Shown in pieces: positions 23,826 through 34,430 of a stretch of DNA of 64,000 nucleotides. The notes beneath the pieces are model-generated. The model was given only the letters and a program-made list of their open reading frames with translations, did not search any database and was not told where the DNA came from. The first letter of the stretch is position 1. Each line of letters starts with the position of its first letter. The stretch covers positions 1 through 64,000 of the forward strand of contig JAJZDW010000016.1 in NCBI GenBank assembly GCA_021851405.1, given 5' to 3'. Both the position numbers and the translations under genes were made by a program. The DNA is from Pseudomonadota bacterium (lineage in GTDB: Bacteria; Pseudomonadota; Gammaproteobacteria; Steroidobacterales; Steroidobacteraceae).

Positions 23826-25249
23826 CGGTTGATCGAGTCGATCGCGCGCTTGTCGGCCGCGAGCGCCGCCTCGTGCAGCGCCTCGGAGAGCGTCGGGTGC
23901 GCATGAATGGTGCGCTGCAAATCCTCGCTGCTCGCCGAGTACTCCATGGCGAGCACCGCCTCGGCGATCAGCTCACCGGCCATCGGCCCGATGATGTGCA
24001 CACCGAGGATCTCATCGTCGTCCTGCGCGGCGATGACTTTGGCGAAGCCCTGTGCCTGCTCCATGGCCCGGGCGCGACCGCTCGCCAGGAACGGGAACGA
24101 GCCGACCTTGTAGGCCCGCCCGCTCGATTTGACCTGCTCCTCGGTGAGCCCCACCCAGGCGATTTCCGGGGCGGTGTAGATCACTGAGGGAATGACCTTG
24201 TAGTTGACTTCACCGTAGAGGCCGGCGATCAGGTCGGCCACCATCACGCCCTCTTCCTTGCCCTTGTGCGCCAGCATCGGTCCGCGCACGCAGTCCCCGA
24301 CCGCCCAGACTCCCTCGGCGCCCGTGCGGCAGTGTTCGTCGACCTTGATGAAACCGCGCTCATCGAGCGCCACCCCGGTGCCCTCGGCCAGCAGTCCGGC
24401 GCTGAACGGACGGCGGCCCGCCGCGACGATCAGCCGATCGACCGTCACCTTGTGCTCGCCCTTGGCGTCCTGATAGCTCACCTCGACCGCATCGGCGCTC
24501 AGCGTCGTGCCGGTGACCTTGGCGCCGAGTCGGATGTCCAGACCCTGCTTCTTGAAGTGCCGTGCGGCCTCCTTGGCGAGCTGCTGATCGGCCATGCCGA
24601 GCAACTCGGGCATCGCTTCCAGCACGGTGACCTCGGCACCGAGGCGCCGCCAGACGCTACCGAGTTCCAATCCGATCACGCCGGCCCCGATGACCCCGAG
24701 GCGCTTGGGCACCGACTCGAGGTCGAGTGCTCCCCAGGAATCGACGACGTGCGGCGCTTTGAACGGCGCGACCTTGAGCTCGACCGGTGTGGAGCCGGAC
24801 GCGAGGATCACATGCTTGGCGCTGAGCACCCGCGTGCTGCCATCGGCCGCGGTGAACTCCACACGCCGGCCGGGCAACAGCGTGCCGTGGCCCTGCAGCG
24901 CCGTGACGCCGCTCGCCTTGAACAGCGCCAGGATGCCCTGGGTGCTCGCCTTGACGATGCCGGCCTTGCGCTTTTGCATCTGCGCGACGTCGAAGCCGAC
25001 TTCCCCGACCCGAATGCCGTGCACCGCGAATTCCTCGCGCGCACGGTGATAGAGCTCGCTCGACTCGAGCAGCGCCTTGGAGGGAATGCAGCCGGCATTG
25101 AGGCACGTGCCGCCGAACGCATAGCTGCCGTCGCGGTTGCGCCACTCGTCGATGCAGGCCACCGAGAGCTTGTTCTGCCCGGCGCGGATCGCCGCCGGAT
25201 ATCCGGCCGGACCGCCGCCAATGACAATCACGTCGAATGAATCGGCCAT
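23822..25249 (-). CDS. lpdA: dihydrolipoyl dehydrogenase (E3)
   Basis: A 475-residue flavoprotein that reoxidises dihydrolipoamide in 2-oxo acid dehydrogenase complexes. FAD-binding IGGGPAGYPAAIRAGQ at the N-terminus, redox cysteines C49 and C54 in GGTCLNAGCIPSK, NAD-binding GAGVIGLELGSVW in the middle, and the active-site HAHPTLSEALHEA near the C-terminus. The start is ATG 25249, two bases after sucB; the frame upstream overlaps sucB. Last gene of sucAB-lpdA. Confidence 0.96.
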   Translation of the reverse strand: MADSFDVIVIGGGPAGYPAAIRAGQNKLSVACIDEWRNRDGSYAFGGTCLNAGCIPSKALLESSELYHRAREEFAVHGIRVGEVGFDVAQMQKRKAGIVKASTQGILALFKASGVTALQGHGTLLPGRRVEFTAADGSTRVLSAKHVILASGSTPVELKVAPFKAPHVVDSWGALDLESVPKRLGVIGAGVIGLELGSVWRRLGAEVTVLEAMPELLGMADQQLAKEAARHFKKQGLDIRLGAKVTGTTLSADAVEVSYQDAKGEHKVTVDRLIVAAGRRPFSAGLLAEGTGVALDERGFIKVDEHCRTGAEGVWAVGDCVRGPMLAHKGKEEGVMVADLIAGLYGEVNYKVIPSVIYTAPEIAWVGLTEEQVKSSGRAYKVGSFPFLASGRARAMEQAQGFAKVIAAQDDDEILGVHIIGPMAGELIAEAVLAMEYSASSEDLQRTIHAHPTLSEALHEAALAADKRAIDSINR

Positions 25250-25251
25250 GT

Positions 25252-26457
25252 TCAAATCCCCAGCAGCATGCGGCCCGGATCCTCCAGGCATTCCTTGACC
25301 GTCACCAGGAACTGCACCGCCTCGCGTCCATCGATGATGCGGTGATCGTAGGTGAGGGCGAGATACATCATCGGGCGGATCGCGATCTGCCCGTCGAGCA
25401 CCATCGGCCGCTCCTGAATCTTGTGCATGCCGAGAATGGCGCTCTGCGGCGCGTTCACGATCGGGGTGGACATCAGCGAGCCGAACACGCCACCGTTGGT
25501 GATGGTGAAGGTCCCGCCGGTCAGCTCATCGATGCCGATCGTGCCGGCGCGCGCCTTCTTGGCGTACTCGCCGATCTGCTTCTCGATCGCCCCGAAGCCT
25601 TTCAGGTCGGCATCGCGCACGATCGGCACGACCAGGCCGCGCTCGGTCGAGACCGCGACGCCGATGTCGTAGAACTCGTGGTAGACGATCTCATTGCCGT
25701 CGACCGAGGCGTTGACCACCGGGAACTTCTTCAGCCCCTCGATGCACGCCTTGACGAAGAAGGACATGAAGCCGAGCTTCACGCCGAGCTCCTTCTCGAA
25801 GCGGTCCTTGTAGCGGGCGCGCAGGTTCTGCACGGCCGTGAGATCCACCTCGTTGAATGAGGTGAGCAGCGCCTGGGTGGATTGCGCCTCCACCATGCGC
25901 TGCGCGATGCGCTGGCGCAGCCGCGTCATCGCCACGCGATGCTCGGCGCGCGCACCGCCAGCCGGTGCTGCGGGGACCGCCGCGCTCTGCTGGCCGAGGA
26001 ATCCGACCACGTCGGACTTGGTGAGCCGTCCGTCCCGGCCGCTCGAGGGAATGGTGCCCGGATCGAGCCGATTCTCCTCCACCAGCCGGCGCACCGACGG
26101 GCTGAGCTTGTCCTTGCCCGCCGCGTCCTCCTTCGCCGGGGCGCTCTTCGTCTCGGACGGGGCTTCGCTGCGCGCCGCCGCGGGAGCCGGCGCCGGCGCG
26201 CCACCCGCAGCCGCCACCGCGCCCTCGTCGATCAGCGCGAGCACCTGACCGCTCGTGACCACCGTACCGTCGGCCACTTTCAGCTCGCGCAACACGCCGT
26301 TCGCCGGGGCGGGCACTTCGAGCACCACCTTGTCGGTCTCGAGGTCGGCGAGATTCTCATCGCGGCGCACCGCATCACCGGGCTTCTTGTGCCAGGCGAC
26401 GAGCGTCGCGTCGGAAACGGACTCCGGAAGTTGCGGGACTTTGATTTCGGTCGTCAT
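25252..26457 (-). CDS. sucB: 2-oxoglutarate dehydrogenase E2, succinyltransferase
   Basis: A 401-residue dihydrolipoyllysine succinyltransferase, the core of the complex. A single lipoyl domain carries K43 in [11 protein letters not shown], followed by an Ala/Pro-rich linker, an E3-binding domain ([18 protein letters not shown]) and the catalytic domain with [12 protein letters not shown], which contains the catalytic His and Asp. Overlaps the sucA stop by 4 bp (ATGA). Confidence 0.96.
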   Translation of the reverse strand: MTTEIKVPQLPESVSDATLVAWHKKPGDAVRRDENLADLETDKVVLEVPAPANGVLRELKVADGTVVTSGQVLALIDEGAVAAAGGAPAPAPAAARSEAPSETKSAPAKEDAAGKDKLSPSVRRLVEENRLDPGTIPSSGRDGRLTKSDVVGFLGQQSAAVPAAPAGGARAEHRVAMTRLRQRIAQRMVEAQSTQALLTSFNEVDLTAVQNLRARYKDRFEKELGVKLGFMSFFVKACIEGLKKFPVVNASVDGNEIVYHEFYDIGVAVSTERGLVVPIVRDADLKGFGAIEKQIGEYAKKARAGTIGIDELTGGTFTITNGGVFGSLMSTPIVNAPQSAILGMHKIQERPMVLDGQIAIRPMMYLALTYDHRIIDGREAVQFLVTVKECLEDPGRMLLGI

Positions 26458-29336
26458 GAACTCTTTCTCATCGGGGCTGCGGGCGTCTTGCGCCCGCGGG
26501 CTTGCGTCAGGCGCGGGGTCTTGCGCGCCGAATTCTCCGTGGTCGTGGCATGCAGCGCCGCTTCGACCAGCGCCTGCTGCTCGCGCTCGTGCGTCTTGCT
26601 AATCCCGGTGGCCGGCGCGGCGGCCGGCGCCCGGCCGGCGTAGAGCACCTCGGCGTTCTTCTCGAGCGGCTCCTCGAGCCGATGGCGGATCTGGTACCAG
26701 GCGCCCTGATTCTGCGGCTCCTCCTGACACCACACCACGTCGCGCAGGTTCGGGTAGCGCGCGAGCACCGCCTGATATTCCTCGCTCGGGAACGGATAGA
26801 GCTGCTCGATGCGCACCAACACCACATCGCGGCGGCCGGCGGCGCGGCGTGCCTTGAGCAGATCGAAATACACCTTGCCGCTGCAGAACACGGCGCGACG
26901 CACTGCATCGACCTCGACTTCGTCGACTTCGTCGATGACCCGCGCGAACGCACCGCTTGAGAGTTCCTCGAGCGCCGAGACCGACAGCTCGTGGCGCAGC
27001 AGGCTCTTTGGCGTCATGACGATGAGCGGCTTGCGAAATGGCTGGAGCATCTGGCGGCGCAGCATGTGAAACATCTGCGCCGGGGTCGACGGCACGCACA
27101 CCTGCATGTTCGACTCGGCACACAGCTGCAGAAAGCGCTCGAGGCGCGCCGAGGAATGCTCCGGCCCCTGCCCCTCGTAGCCATGCGGCAGAAAGAGCAC
27201 AAGTCCGCAGTACCGCTCCCACTTCGCCTCACCGGAGCTGATGAACTGATCGATGACGACTTGCGCCCCATTGGCGAAGTCACCGAACTGCCCCTCCCAG
27301 ATGGTCAGGCAGCCCGGCTCGGTGGTCGAATACCCGTACTCGAAGCCCATCACCGCCTCTTCGGAGAGCACCGAGTCGATGATCTGCACGCGCGGCTGGC
27401 GCTCCGCGAGGTGTTGCAGCGGCACGTACACCTCGGGGCTGTTCTGATCGTGCAGCACCGCATGGCGATGGAAGAACGTGCCGCGGCCGCAGTCCTGGCC
27501 GCTCAAGCGCACCGAGTAGCCGTCCTCGACGAGTGATGCGTACGCGAGCGTCTCGGCGCAGCCCCAGTCGAGCGGCATCTCGCCGGCGAGCATCTGCGTG
27601 CGATTCTTCATGATGTTCGCCACGCGCGGATGCAGCGTCAGCCATTGCGGCAGCTGCGTCATGCGCTCCCCGAGGGACTTCAGGCGCTTCATGTCCACGC
27701 CCGTGCCGATCCGCTCCGACCAGTCCGACTGCGCGTAGCGCGTCCAGTCGACCGTGAACTGGTTGCCGATCATGCCGAGCGCGGCCCGCGCCAGCGGCTT
27801 GCCCTGATCGAGACTGTCGCGGTACTGCGTGACGAGCGCGTCCGGCTCGTCCTTCTGCACCACGCCCTCGCCGACCAGCCGCTCGGCATACAGCGTACGG
27901 GTGGTCGGATGCTTGCGGATGACGTGGTACATCTGCGGCTGCGTGGCCGCCGGCTCGTCCGCCTCGTTGTGACCGAGTCGCCGGTAGCACACCAGATCGA
28001 TCACCACGTCCTTGTGATAGCGCATGCGGTACTCGAGCGCCAGACGCGTGACGAACACCGCCGCCTCCGGGTCATCCCCGTTGACGTGAAAAATCGGCGC
28101 CTCGAGCATCTTGGCCACGTCGCTGCAGTACAGCGTCGAGCGCGCATCCTCGGGCGCAGAGGTGGTGAAGCCCACCTGATTGTTGATCACCAGGTGCAGC
28201 GTGCCACCGGTGCGATAGCCGCGCGCCTGCGACAGCTGCAGCGTCTCCATCACCACGCCCTGACCGGCGAAGGCGGCATCGCCGTGGATCAGCACCGGCA
28301 GCACCCGATCGCCCTGGGCGTCGTCGCGCCGCTCCTGGCGGGCGCGCACCGAGCCCTCGACCACCGGGTTGACCACCTCGAGGTGTGAGGGATTGAAGGC
28401 GAGCACGGTGTGCACGTTGCCCGTCGGGGTGCGCAGATCGGCCGAGAAGCCCTTGTGGTACTTCACGTCGCCCGAGCCCTTCAGATGACTCAGGTCGTAG
28501 TTGCCCTCGAACTCCGAGAACAACAGTGACGGCGGCTTGCCGAGCAGGTTGACCAGTAGGTTCAGGCGCCCGCGGTGCGCCATGCCGATGACCACTTCGT
28601 CGACCGCGACGCTGCCGCAGCGCTGGATCAGATCATCGAGCATCGGGATCAGCGTCTCCCCGCCCTCGAGCGAGAAGCGCTTCTGACCGACGTACTTGGT
28701 GTGCAGGTAGCGCTCGTGCCCTTCCGCGGCGGTGAGCTGCCAGAGGATGTTGTGCTTCTCCTCGGCGCTGAATTTGTGCTGCAGGCGGCCGGCCTGGAAG
28801 CGATCCTGGAGCCACAGTCGCTCGTTCGAGTCCGAGATGTGTGCGAACTCCGCGCCCACCGAGCCGCCGTAGATGATCTCGAGCTCGCGCAGGATCTCGC
28901 GCAACTTCATGCGCTTCGGCACCGCCTCGATGCGACTGCCGGTATAGAACTCACCCTCGAGGTCCGCCTCGGAGAGCTTGAAGTACGGCAGGTCGAGCAC
29001 GTGCGGGCGCGGCCGCTGCGTCAGACCGAGCGGGTCGAGCTTCGCCACGAGATGCCCGCGGTTGATCCAGATCTGGATCAGGCGCGAGACGGCCGCCTGG
29101 CGCACATCGGCACCGCGGACGCCGCCGGGCGGCGCCAGGGCGCGCGGCTGACGGGCCCGCGCGGCGATTCCGGCCTCGATCGGACCGGCAGGCCGCTCGT
29201 TGCCGCCCCCGCCGGGCAGACTTTGGAAGTAGCGACGCCAGCGCTCCTCTACGCTCGCTGGGTCAGTGAGGTACTGCTCGTAGAGAGTGTCCAGGAAATC
29301 GGCGTTGCCGCCGAAGAGGGGTGTAGGTTCAAGCAT
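26454..29336 (-). CDS. sucA: 2-oxoglutarate dehydrogenase E1
   Basis: A 960-residue thiamine-diphosphate enzyme that decarboxylates 2-oxoglutarate in the citric acid cycle. The N-terminal [20 protein letters not shown] binds E2. [27 protein letters not shown] and NNQVGFTTS with VNGDDPEA are hallmarks of the active site and cofactor site. Length is slightly above the E. coli enzyme. First gene of sucA-sucB-lpdA, with a 127-bp gap upstream. Confidence 0.97.
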   Translation of the reverse strand: MLEPTPLFGGNADFLDTLYEQYLTDPASVEERWRRYFQSLPGGGGNERPAGPIEAGIAARARQPRALAPPGGVRGADVRQAAVSRLIQIWINRGHLVAKLDPLGLTQRPRPHVLDLPYFKLSEADLEGEFYTGSRIEAVPKRMKLREILRELEIIYGGSVGAEFAHISDSNERLWLQDRFQAGRLQHKFSAEEKHNILWQLTAAEGHERYLHTKYVGQKRFSLEGGETLIPMLDDLIQRCGSVAVDEVVIGMAHRGRLNLLVNLLGKPPSLLFSEFEGNYDLSHLKGSGDVKYHKGFSADLRTPTGNVHTVLAFNPSHLEVVNPVVEGSVRARQERRDDAQGDRVLPVLIHGDAAFAGQGVVMETLQLSQARGYRTGGTLHLVINNQVGFTTSAPEDARSTLYCSDVAKMLEAPIFHVNGDDPEAAVFVTRLALEYRMRYHKDVVIDLVCYRRLGHNEADEPAATQPQMYHVIRKHPTTRTLYAERLVGEGVVQKDEPDALVTQYRDSLDQGKPLARAALGMIGNQFTVDWTRYAQSDWSERIGTGVDMKRLKSLGERMTQLPQWLTLHPRVANIMKNRTQMLAGEMPLDWGCAETLAYASLVEDGYSVRLSGQDCGRGTFFHRHAVLHDQNSPEVYVPLQHLAERQPRVQIIDSVLSEEAVMGFEYGYSTTEPGCLTIWEGQFGDFANGAQVVIDQFISSGEAKWERYCGLVLFLPHGYEGQGPEHSSARLERFLQLCAESNMQVCVPSTPAQMFHMLRRQMLQPFRKPLIVMTPKSLLRHELSVSALEELSSGAFARVIDEVDEVEVDAVRRAVFCSGKVYFDLLKARRAAGRRDVVLVRIEQLYPFPSEEYQAVLARYPNLRDVVWCQEEPQNQGAWYQIRHRLEEPLEKNAEVLYAGRAPAAAPATGISKTHEREQQALVEAALHATTTENSARKTPRLTQARGRKTPAAPMRKSS

Positions 29337-29463
29337 GCTGGGAGAGGCAACTGCGAATCGCTAGTGTAACGGAAAGGCCACAGGCGAGGAATATGCAATC
29401 GTGCGTCATACGCCGAAACTTAACGCAGATTCAGGATACGAGTGCACGGGACACGCCACAGTC

Positions 29464-29964
29464 TCACAGCATGCCGAGCAGTGCCAGCTCGTAGACAATT
29501 AGTACGACGTATCCGGCGAGCACCGCGTACAGAATGAGGGGCACGGGCAGGCGCCCGAAGGCCTTCAGCCGCGTCAGCATCGTCAGGCAGACGATGCCGA
29601 TGCCGGTCAGGGTCACCTTCACCGCGATGAAGGCCGCGCCCGTGCCGCGCACCAGGGGCGCGAGCAGCGGATTGACCTCGTAGGCGCCGTGGTTGATCAG
29701 CAGCAGCGTCAGGGCCGCATCGGCGCACGAGAGCGCCACGATGAGCGTGGCCACCGCGAGCCACCACGGGTGGTGCCAGTCGACCGCCCCGAGACGCTCC
29801 TCGCCGGTGCGGCGCGGGCCCTGCCGGCGCGGGCGCACGCTGCCCCAGACCAGCGCCCGCAGGACGCGGGCGCGCCGATCCGGCCCGCGGCGCCGCTCGA
29901 GCTCGGCCGGCTCGCTCGGCGGTTCACGGGCGCCGGAGGCGCGGTCGGGAAGCGGTCTGGACAC
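29464..29964 (-). CDS. DUF5658-type membrane protein
   Basis: A 166-residue protein if started at GTG 29964. A charged N-terminus (AELERRRGPDRRARV) precedes four hydrophobic segments; CADAALTLLLINHGAYEVNPLLAP is the family-like motif, with Asp in the first helix and an NP turn. Function unknown. The frame is open far upstream, but that part would lie opposite the gene at 30194 and lacks membrane character, so it is not included. Confidence 0.65.
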   Translation of the reverse strand: MSRPLPDRASGAREPPSEPAELERRRGPDRRARVLRALVWGSVRPRRQGPRRTGEERLGAVDWHHPWWLAVATLIVALSCADAALTLLLINHGAYEVNPLLAPLVRGTGAAFIAVKVTLTGIGIVCLTMLTRLKAFGRLPVPLILYAVLAGYVVLIVYELALLGML

Positions 29965-30193
29965 GGTGGGGGCGCGCGAAGAGTAAGTCAGTCGGATTGT
30001 AGGGCGCACTCCCGCCCCCGCCGCCCGCGGTGCCCCGAAGTGTGATGCCGATCGCATGCCGCGGCTCACCGGCACCGCCGGGCGGAGCCGCGGGGGCGCC
30101 GCTTGGGCGCGGACGCTGAAACCATATCCCAGAGGCTTGCACGGTGCGCGGGAGTATAGTGAGGCGCACCGGTCCACTTGCGCGAGACCCCTC

Positions 30194-30505
30194 ATGAGCC
30201 AGACCGCCGCGAACCCCATTCGAGAGAGGCCCGGCAAATCCCTCGGCCTCGCCGTCACCCTCGCCTTTCTGTTCGGCCCCTTCGGCCTCGCTTACGCCAG
30301 CCTCACGGGCGCCGCGGTGATGCTGATCGTCTCGGTGGTGGTGCTGGTGCCGGTCCTGCTCGGGCTGTTCATCAACGCCGTGATCTTCCTGCCGGTGTGG
30401 ATCGTGTGCGTGATTTGGGCCGCCTTCGCCACCCATGAGCGCCTCCTGAGCGCCCCCGCGGAGGGGACCGGACCGGCGGGCGATGGCGCCCCCGGCAGGA
30501 GTTGA
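30194..30505 (+). CDS. small two-helix membrane protein, 103 aa
   Basis: A 103-residue protein starting at ATG 30194 (MSQTAANPIRER). Three closely spaced hydrophobic stretches (AVTLAFLFGPFGLAYASLTG, then VMLIVSVVVLVPVLLGLF and AVIFLPVWIVCVIWAAF) make two or three membrane spans. No family recognised. Its last seven codons and its stop lie over the 3' part of the tRNA-Arg gene on the other strand. Confidence 0.6.
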   Translation: MSQTAANPIRERPGKSLGLAVTLAFLFGPFGLAYASLTGAAVMLIVSVVVLVPVLLGLFINAVIFLPVWIVCVIWAAFATHERLLSAPAEGTGPAGDGAPGRS

Positions 30506-30559
30506 ACCTGCGACCTACCGCTTAGGAGGCGGTCGCTCTATCCACTGAGCTACGGGGGC
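30484..30559 (-). tRNA. tRNA-Arg (CCT)
   Basis: Full cloverleaf: acceptor stem GCCCCCG with CGGGGGC, D-arm TAGCTCAGTGG, anticodon CCT, T-arm AGGTTCAACTCC, discriminator G and an encoded CCA (30484-30486). Reads AGG codons. Confidence 0.97.
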
Positions 30560-30628
30560 GGGGCCGGCGGTGAGTTTACCGGCCCGAGGACCCTGCCGCT
30601 CGGTTGATTGCCCGGCGAGCACCGGCGT

Positions 30629-31798
30629 TCAGTTCAGCGGATCGAGTACCTCAAGGGCGAAACGACTGGGCTCGTGACGCGCCGTGGCCGGACGAACTTC
30701 GATACGGCCGCGCCCGGCGTTCTTCGCCGCGTAGCAGGCGGCATCGGCCACGCGCAGCAGCGCCGCGGCATCGGCCGCACCGGGCTCGGCCCAGGCGACC
30801 CCCATGCTCGCCCCCACTCGAAAATAGTGCCCGCCCTCCCAGTGCAGCACGAACTCCTCGATCGCAGCGAGCGCCTCGCGCGCCACCCGCTCGGCCCGCT
30901 CACCGGGACAGCCGGGCAGCAGCAGCGCGAACTCATCACCGCCGATGCGCGCAGCGGTGTCGCTCGCGCGCGCGTGCATCTTGAGAATCTCACTGACCCG
31001 CCGCAGCGCCTCATCGCCGGCCGCATGGCCCCCGCGATCGTTGATCTCCTTGAAGCGATCGAGGTCGATGAACACCAGCGCGCAGGGTTCATGCTTGCGG
31101 CCGGCCACCTCGCGCAGCCGGACGTTGAACTCACGATGATTGACCAGATCGACCAGTGGATCGTGCGTCGCCTGGTACTGTAGCGCGCGGGTGAGCTGTG
31201 CATTCTCGGCGGTGATGTCGAGCACCTTGCCGATGGTCTGGTCGGTCTTGTACGCCGAATGCGCCACCATGGCGACGTACACGACGTTCACGAATGCGAG
31301 CGCGTAGTGCAGCGCCAGCGGATCGGTGAGCAGTCGCCACTCCATCGACAGCGCAAGCGGCGTCATGAAGATCATGTAGCAGCGCCACAGCGCCCCGTAA
31401 GAGGTCATCGCCCCAGCGATGACGCCGGCGAACACCAGCACGGTGAGCATCCGATGCGCGACGTCCCCGAGCGGCAGAAACAGCAGCGCCCCGATGCCCC
31501 AGACGATGCCCGAGACCAGCGTCGCGGCATCGAGCCGCCGCCGCCACTCGCGGGCCGAGCGTGCCAGGGGATTGCGCTCGAAGGTGCGGCTCTCCAGATG
31601 GCGCAGGACCGAAAGCGACACGATCAGCGCCAACCAGGCGAACAACATCGTGCGCGAGGCAACCTCGTAGAGCAGCGCCACCAGCATGGCCGCGCCCACC
31701 ACCGCCGCGCTCAGCATGAACGTGAAATTGCCGTAGACCAGCCGAAGCCGTTCGAGGTCGGCCCTCTGCGCTGCGTTCTCCGACGGGTTCTCGCTCAC
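30629..31798 (-). CDS. membrane diguanylate cyclase (GGDEF)
   Basis: A 389-residue protein making cyclic di-GMP. The N-terminal half has about six hydrophobic segments, for example LSAAVVGAAMLVALLYEV and LFAWLALIVSLSVL, forming a membrane sensor without a recognised family name. The C-terminal GGDEF domain has ALVFIDLDRFKEINDRGGH and an intact IGGDEFALLLPG; RASD five residues earlier is the product-inhibition I-site. No EAL domain. A second such gene lies upstream on the same strand, 447 bp away. Confidence 0.92.
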   Translation of the reverse strand: MSENPSENAAQRADLERLRLVYGNFTFMLSAAVVGAAMLVALLYEVASRTMLFAWLALIVSLSVLRHLESRTFERNPLARSAREWRRRLDAATLVSGIVWGIGALLFLPLGDVAHRMLTVLVFAGVIAGAMTSYGALWRCYMIFMTPLALSMEWRLLTDPLALHYALAFVNVVYVAMVAHSAYKTDQTIGKVLDITAENAQLTRALQYQATHDPLVDLVNHREFNVRLREVAGRKHEPCALVFIDLDRFKEINDRGGHAAGDEALRRVSEILKMHARASDTAARIGGDEFALLLPGCPGERAERVAREALAAIEEFVLHWEGGHYFRVGASMGVAWAEPGAADAAALLRVADAACYAAKNAGRGRIEVRPATARHEPSRFALEVLDPLN

Positions 31799-32245
31799 AT
31801 CGCGATCGCCTGCACGCCCTAATGTGACCCGATTTTACCGCCGCGCGGGGCAAAAATGCTGTGCGGGAACCCGCACCCCGATCAGTCGCCGATCACGACT
31901 GGACCGAGTCCAGACGCCGGCGTTCCTCGGGGGTCGCCTGGTGCGGCGCTCGGCCTGGCGGACCGCGAGCGGCGGTGCAATCGGCGCCTGCCTCTTCTGC
32001 GGCGTGCGCGCGACGGTGTGTACGCATGCGCTGAAGGTCTGGGTCGATGCACCGGCGCGGCGAGCGTGACACCAGAGCCGCCCCTCTGCGACACACCTCA
32101 GCGCAGCGGCGAGGGGGGAGCGTCGATTTCCTCGCGACCTCCTCGATCACTTCGGACCTGACGGCCGCAGCCCATCCCCCGGCAGTGCCCGTCAGGATCT
32201 GCCGCGCCCCTGAACCCGAGCGCGAGTACCGGCGGGGCGTGCCGC
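31799..32245. other. intergenic region between two GGDEF genes
   Basis: About 450 bp upstream of the first GGDEF gene. Short frames on both strands are Arg-rich and without ribosome-binding sites. A promoter for the downstream gene is expected here, but no clear -35/-10 pair or hairpin was found. Confidence 0.5.
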
Positions 32246-33481
32246 TCAGGCCCCGGAGGCGCCGGACTTCAGCTGCGCGATGATGTCAGTGGAGAACTCC
32301 CCGGTCACCAACAGCCGGTGCTCCACGTCGTCCATCACCTCGACGCGGTTGCGGCCGCTCGACTTCGCCCGGTACAGCGCCTCGTCGGCCAGCTGCAAAG
32401 CGCCATAGGGGTTGCGCCAAGCGGTCGGCTCGACCACCGCGACGCCCACGCTGATCGTGAGCACGTCGCAGCAGCGCGAGGCGTCATGCTCGATCGACAG
32501 CGCCTGCACCGCCTGGCGCATGGTCTCGGCGGTCTCCCGCGCACCGGCGCGATCGGTATCGAAGAGAATGACGCCAAATTCCTCCCCACCGTAGCGCGCC
32601 ACCAGATCGAGCGGCCGGCGCGCACAGCATTGCATGGCGAGCGCCGCCTGGCGCAGCGCGCGGTCCCCGGCCTGGTGGCCGTAGCGATCGTTGAAGGCTT
32701 TGAAGTCATCGATGTCGATGAGCATGATCGCGATCGGCCGCGCATCGCTGCTCGCCTGGCGCCACAGTCGCGCGAGGCTCTCATCGAACATGCGCCGGTT
32801 CTTGGTCCACGTGAGCACATCGTGCTGGGCGAGCTCCCCGATCAGCTGGCTCTCGAGGAAGGCACGGCGAGTCTGGCGCTCAAGCGCCAGAGCCCCGAGG
32901 GCGCAGGCGACGAAGGTAGTCACCATGAACAGCGCCGTGCTCAGCGCCGTGTTCGCCGACAGGTGATACCACCAGGTCGCGACCAGTTCGCTCGTCAATG
33001 CGAGCACCCCGGCGAGCAGTGCGGAGCGGAACGTCAGACCGAGGAAAAAGAACGGCCCGATGAGCGCCAGCGGGGCCACCATCAGCGCGTCGGTCGCGCC
33101 CGCGGCCGACGCCCGGATCACCAGCACAGTCCCCACCACGTTGCGCAGCGGCACCAGCACCTGCGCCATCGGCAGGTACCGACGCTCGTAGCTCGGACTC
33201 CAGGCGAGCCAGAGCAAGCCCACGCTGCTGGCGAGAACGACGGCCCCGGGCACACTGAGGAAGGGGAGCCGGTGCCCGAGCAGCGTCTGCATCGCCCGTA
33301 AGGTGACCAGCAGCATCGCCAGGGTGCACGTGCCGCGCACGACGACGCGGTTGTTGCGCAGCACGCTGCGCACATAGTGCGACTCGATCGGCTCCGGAAA
33401 CGGCACCGCCCGCGTCTCTTGCTGCAGCTGCGCGGCGTATTGCGAATCCGGCAGCGTCTCGAAGCTCAGGCCCTCAGTCAT
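32246..33481 (-). CDS. membrane diguanylate cyclase (GGDEF), second
   Basis: A 411-residue protein. After a cytoplasmic N-terminus of about 40 residues there are six hydrophobic segments (about 50-200), then a GGDEF domain: IAIMLIDIDDFKAFNDRYGH, active site YGGEEFGVILF and an RPLD I-site five residues upstream. SVGVAVVEP completes the fold. The membrane part differs from the neighbour at 30629, so this is not a simple recent duplication. Predicted active cyclase subject to product inhibition. Confidence 0.92.
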   Translation of the reverse strand: MTEGLSFETLPDSQYAAQLQQETRAVPFPEPIESHYVRSVLRNNRVVVRGTCTLAMLLVTLRAMQTLLGHRLPFLSVPGAVVLASSVGLLWLAWSPSYERRYLPMAQVLVPLRNVVGTVLVIRASAAGATDALMVAPLALIGPFFFLGLTFRSALLAGVLALTSELVATWWYHLSANTALSTALFMVTTFVACALGALALERQTRRAFLESQLIGELAQHDVLTWTKNRRMFDESLARLWRQASSDARPIAIMLIDIDDFKAFNDRYGHQAGDRALRQAALAMQCCARRPLDLVARYGGEEFGVILFDTDRAGARETAETMRQAVQALSIEHDASRCCDVLTISVGVAVVEPTAWRNPYGALQLADEALYRAKSSGRNRVEVMDDVEHRLLVTGEFSTDIIAQLKSGASGA

Positions 33482-33601
33482 GGACTTAAATTAATGCAAG
33501 TCCTGCGCGCTCGCCGTGACCGGCAGCAAGATATGAACACACGCTCCCGGCGGACTCGAGGCCCGCCGGGGTGGACGATTATTTCTTGTATGATCAACCA
33601 G

Positions 33602-34015
33602 TTATGGCTTGATCTGCCCGCGCAGCTCACCGGCCGGGTGGCGGTGGCTGTGCACATTGAGGTACAGATCGCCGGCCAGGAATGCCCGGTACTGGGCCGG
33701 CGTAAGCTTTGCCCCGGCCGGCACCCGCCAGAGGTTGGCACCCGTGTGCTTCAGCCCGATCACGACCGGACCGTTGGTGCCGGCCGCGCCCTCGTGGATG
33801 TGCACCATGGTGGGGCGGATCCCGCGGGTGACCAGCTTGCCCCGCACCGCATGATCGGGCAGCACCGAGATCACGGCCCAAGCGCTGGCCGCGCTCTTCA
33901 CCGCCGGCACCTCCGCCGCTCCGCTCAATCGAACGTGCACCGTCGCTGCACTGGCCACGCCGAGGGCGCCAGCGAGCACTGCGAGGACTCCGAACCGCTT
34001 GATGTGCGTGATCAT
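33602..34015 (-). CDS. secreted CHRD-domain protein
   Basis: A 137-residue exported protein: signal peptide ending near VASA, then a CHRD domain with the typical VHVRLSGAAEVPAVKSAASA start, MVHIHEGAAGTNGPVVIGL in the centre and GDLYLNVHSHRHPAGELRGQI at the end. The domain is a beta-sandwich of unknown role in bacteria, with several conserved His that could bind metal. Single gene. Confidence 0.88.
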   Translation of the reverse strand: MITHIKRFGVLAVLAGALGVASAATVHVRLSGAAEVPAVKSAASAWAVISVLPDHAVRGKLVTRGIRPTMVHIHEGAAGTNGPVVIGLKHTGANLWRVPAGAKLTPAQYRAFLAGDLYLNVHSHRHPAGELRGQIKP

Positions 34016-34430
34016 GACCCGCCTCGAATGACGCCGATGATGCTGCGTAACTTAGCATTTCACGCCCCGTGTCGTCATCGCCCGGCAACGCGATTGCGCG
34101 AGTCAGGGTTGATGAATGCCAGGAAGCCGATCAGCGTCACCGTCGGCGTGCTCGCGCCCAGGCGCTGCAGCGGCGGCCGCGAGGGCGTGCACGCACCGCC
34201 GTCGGCGGACCCCAGGGAGGCTCCAGGCCCTGGCGCGCGCAGCGTCGAGTCGGGCCGTGCCGTCCTCCACTCCACCCGCACCGGCGCGTGGCCTACCGTG
34301 CCCGTACGACCCCAGGTCAGCGCAACGGCGCGCGCAGAGGCGACGGACCGAGGCAAATCAGCGACCGATGACTGCGGCAAAGCGCTACCTTAACGGTCCC
34401 ATTTTCGATCCACTGGCATGGAGATCTGCA
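34016..34430. other. intergenic region before propeller gene
   Basis: About 415 bp between divergent genes. Frames on both strands are short or Arg/Pro-rich. Nothing convincing was seen apart from an ACCTTAACGG stretch 40 bp before the next start. Confidence 0.4.

Noticed and set aside
29965-30258. N-terminal extension of the DUF5658-like protein
   Set aside because: Lies opposite the divergent gene at 30194 and its control region; membrane character starts only after 29964.
31856-32161. Plus-strand frame of 101 residues between the two GGDEF genes
   Set aside because: No ribosome-binding site, Arg/Pro-rich, several equally good alternative frames on the other strand.
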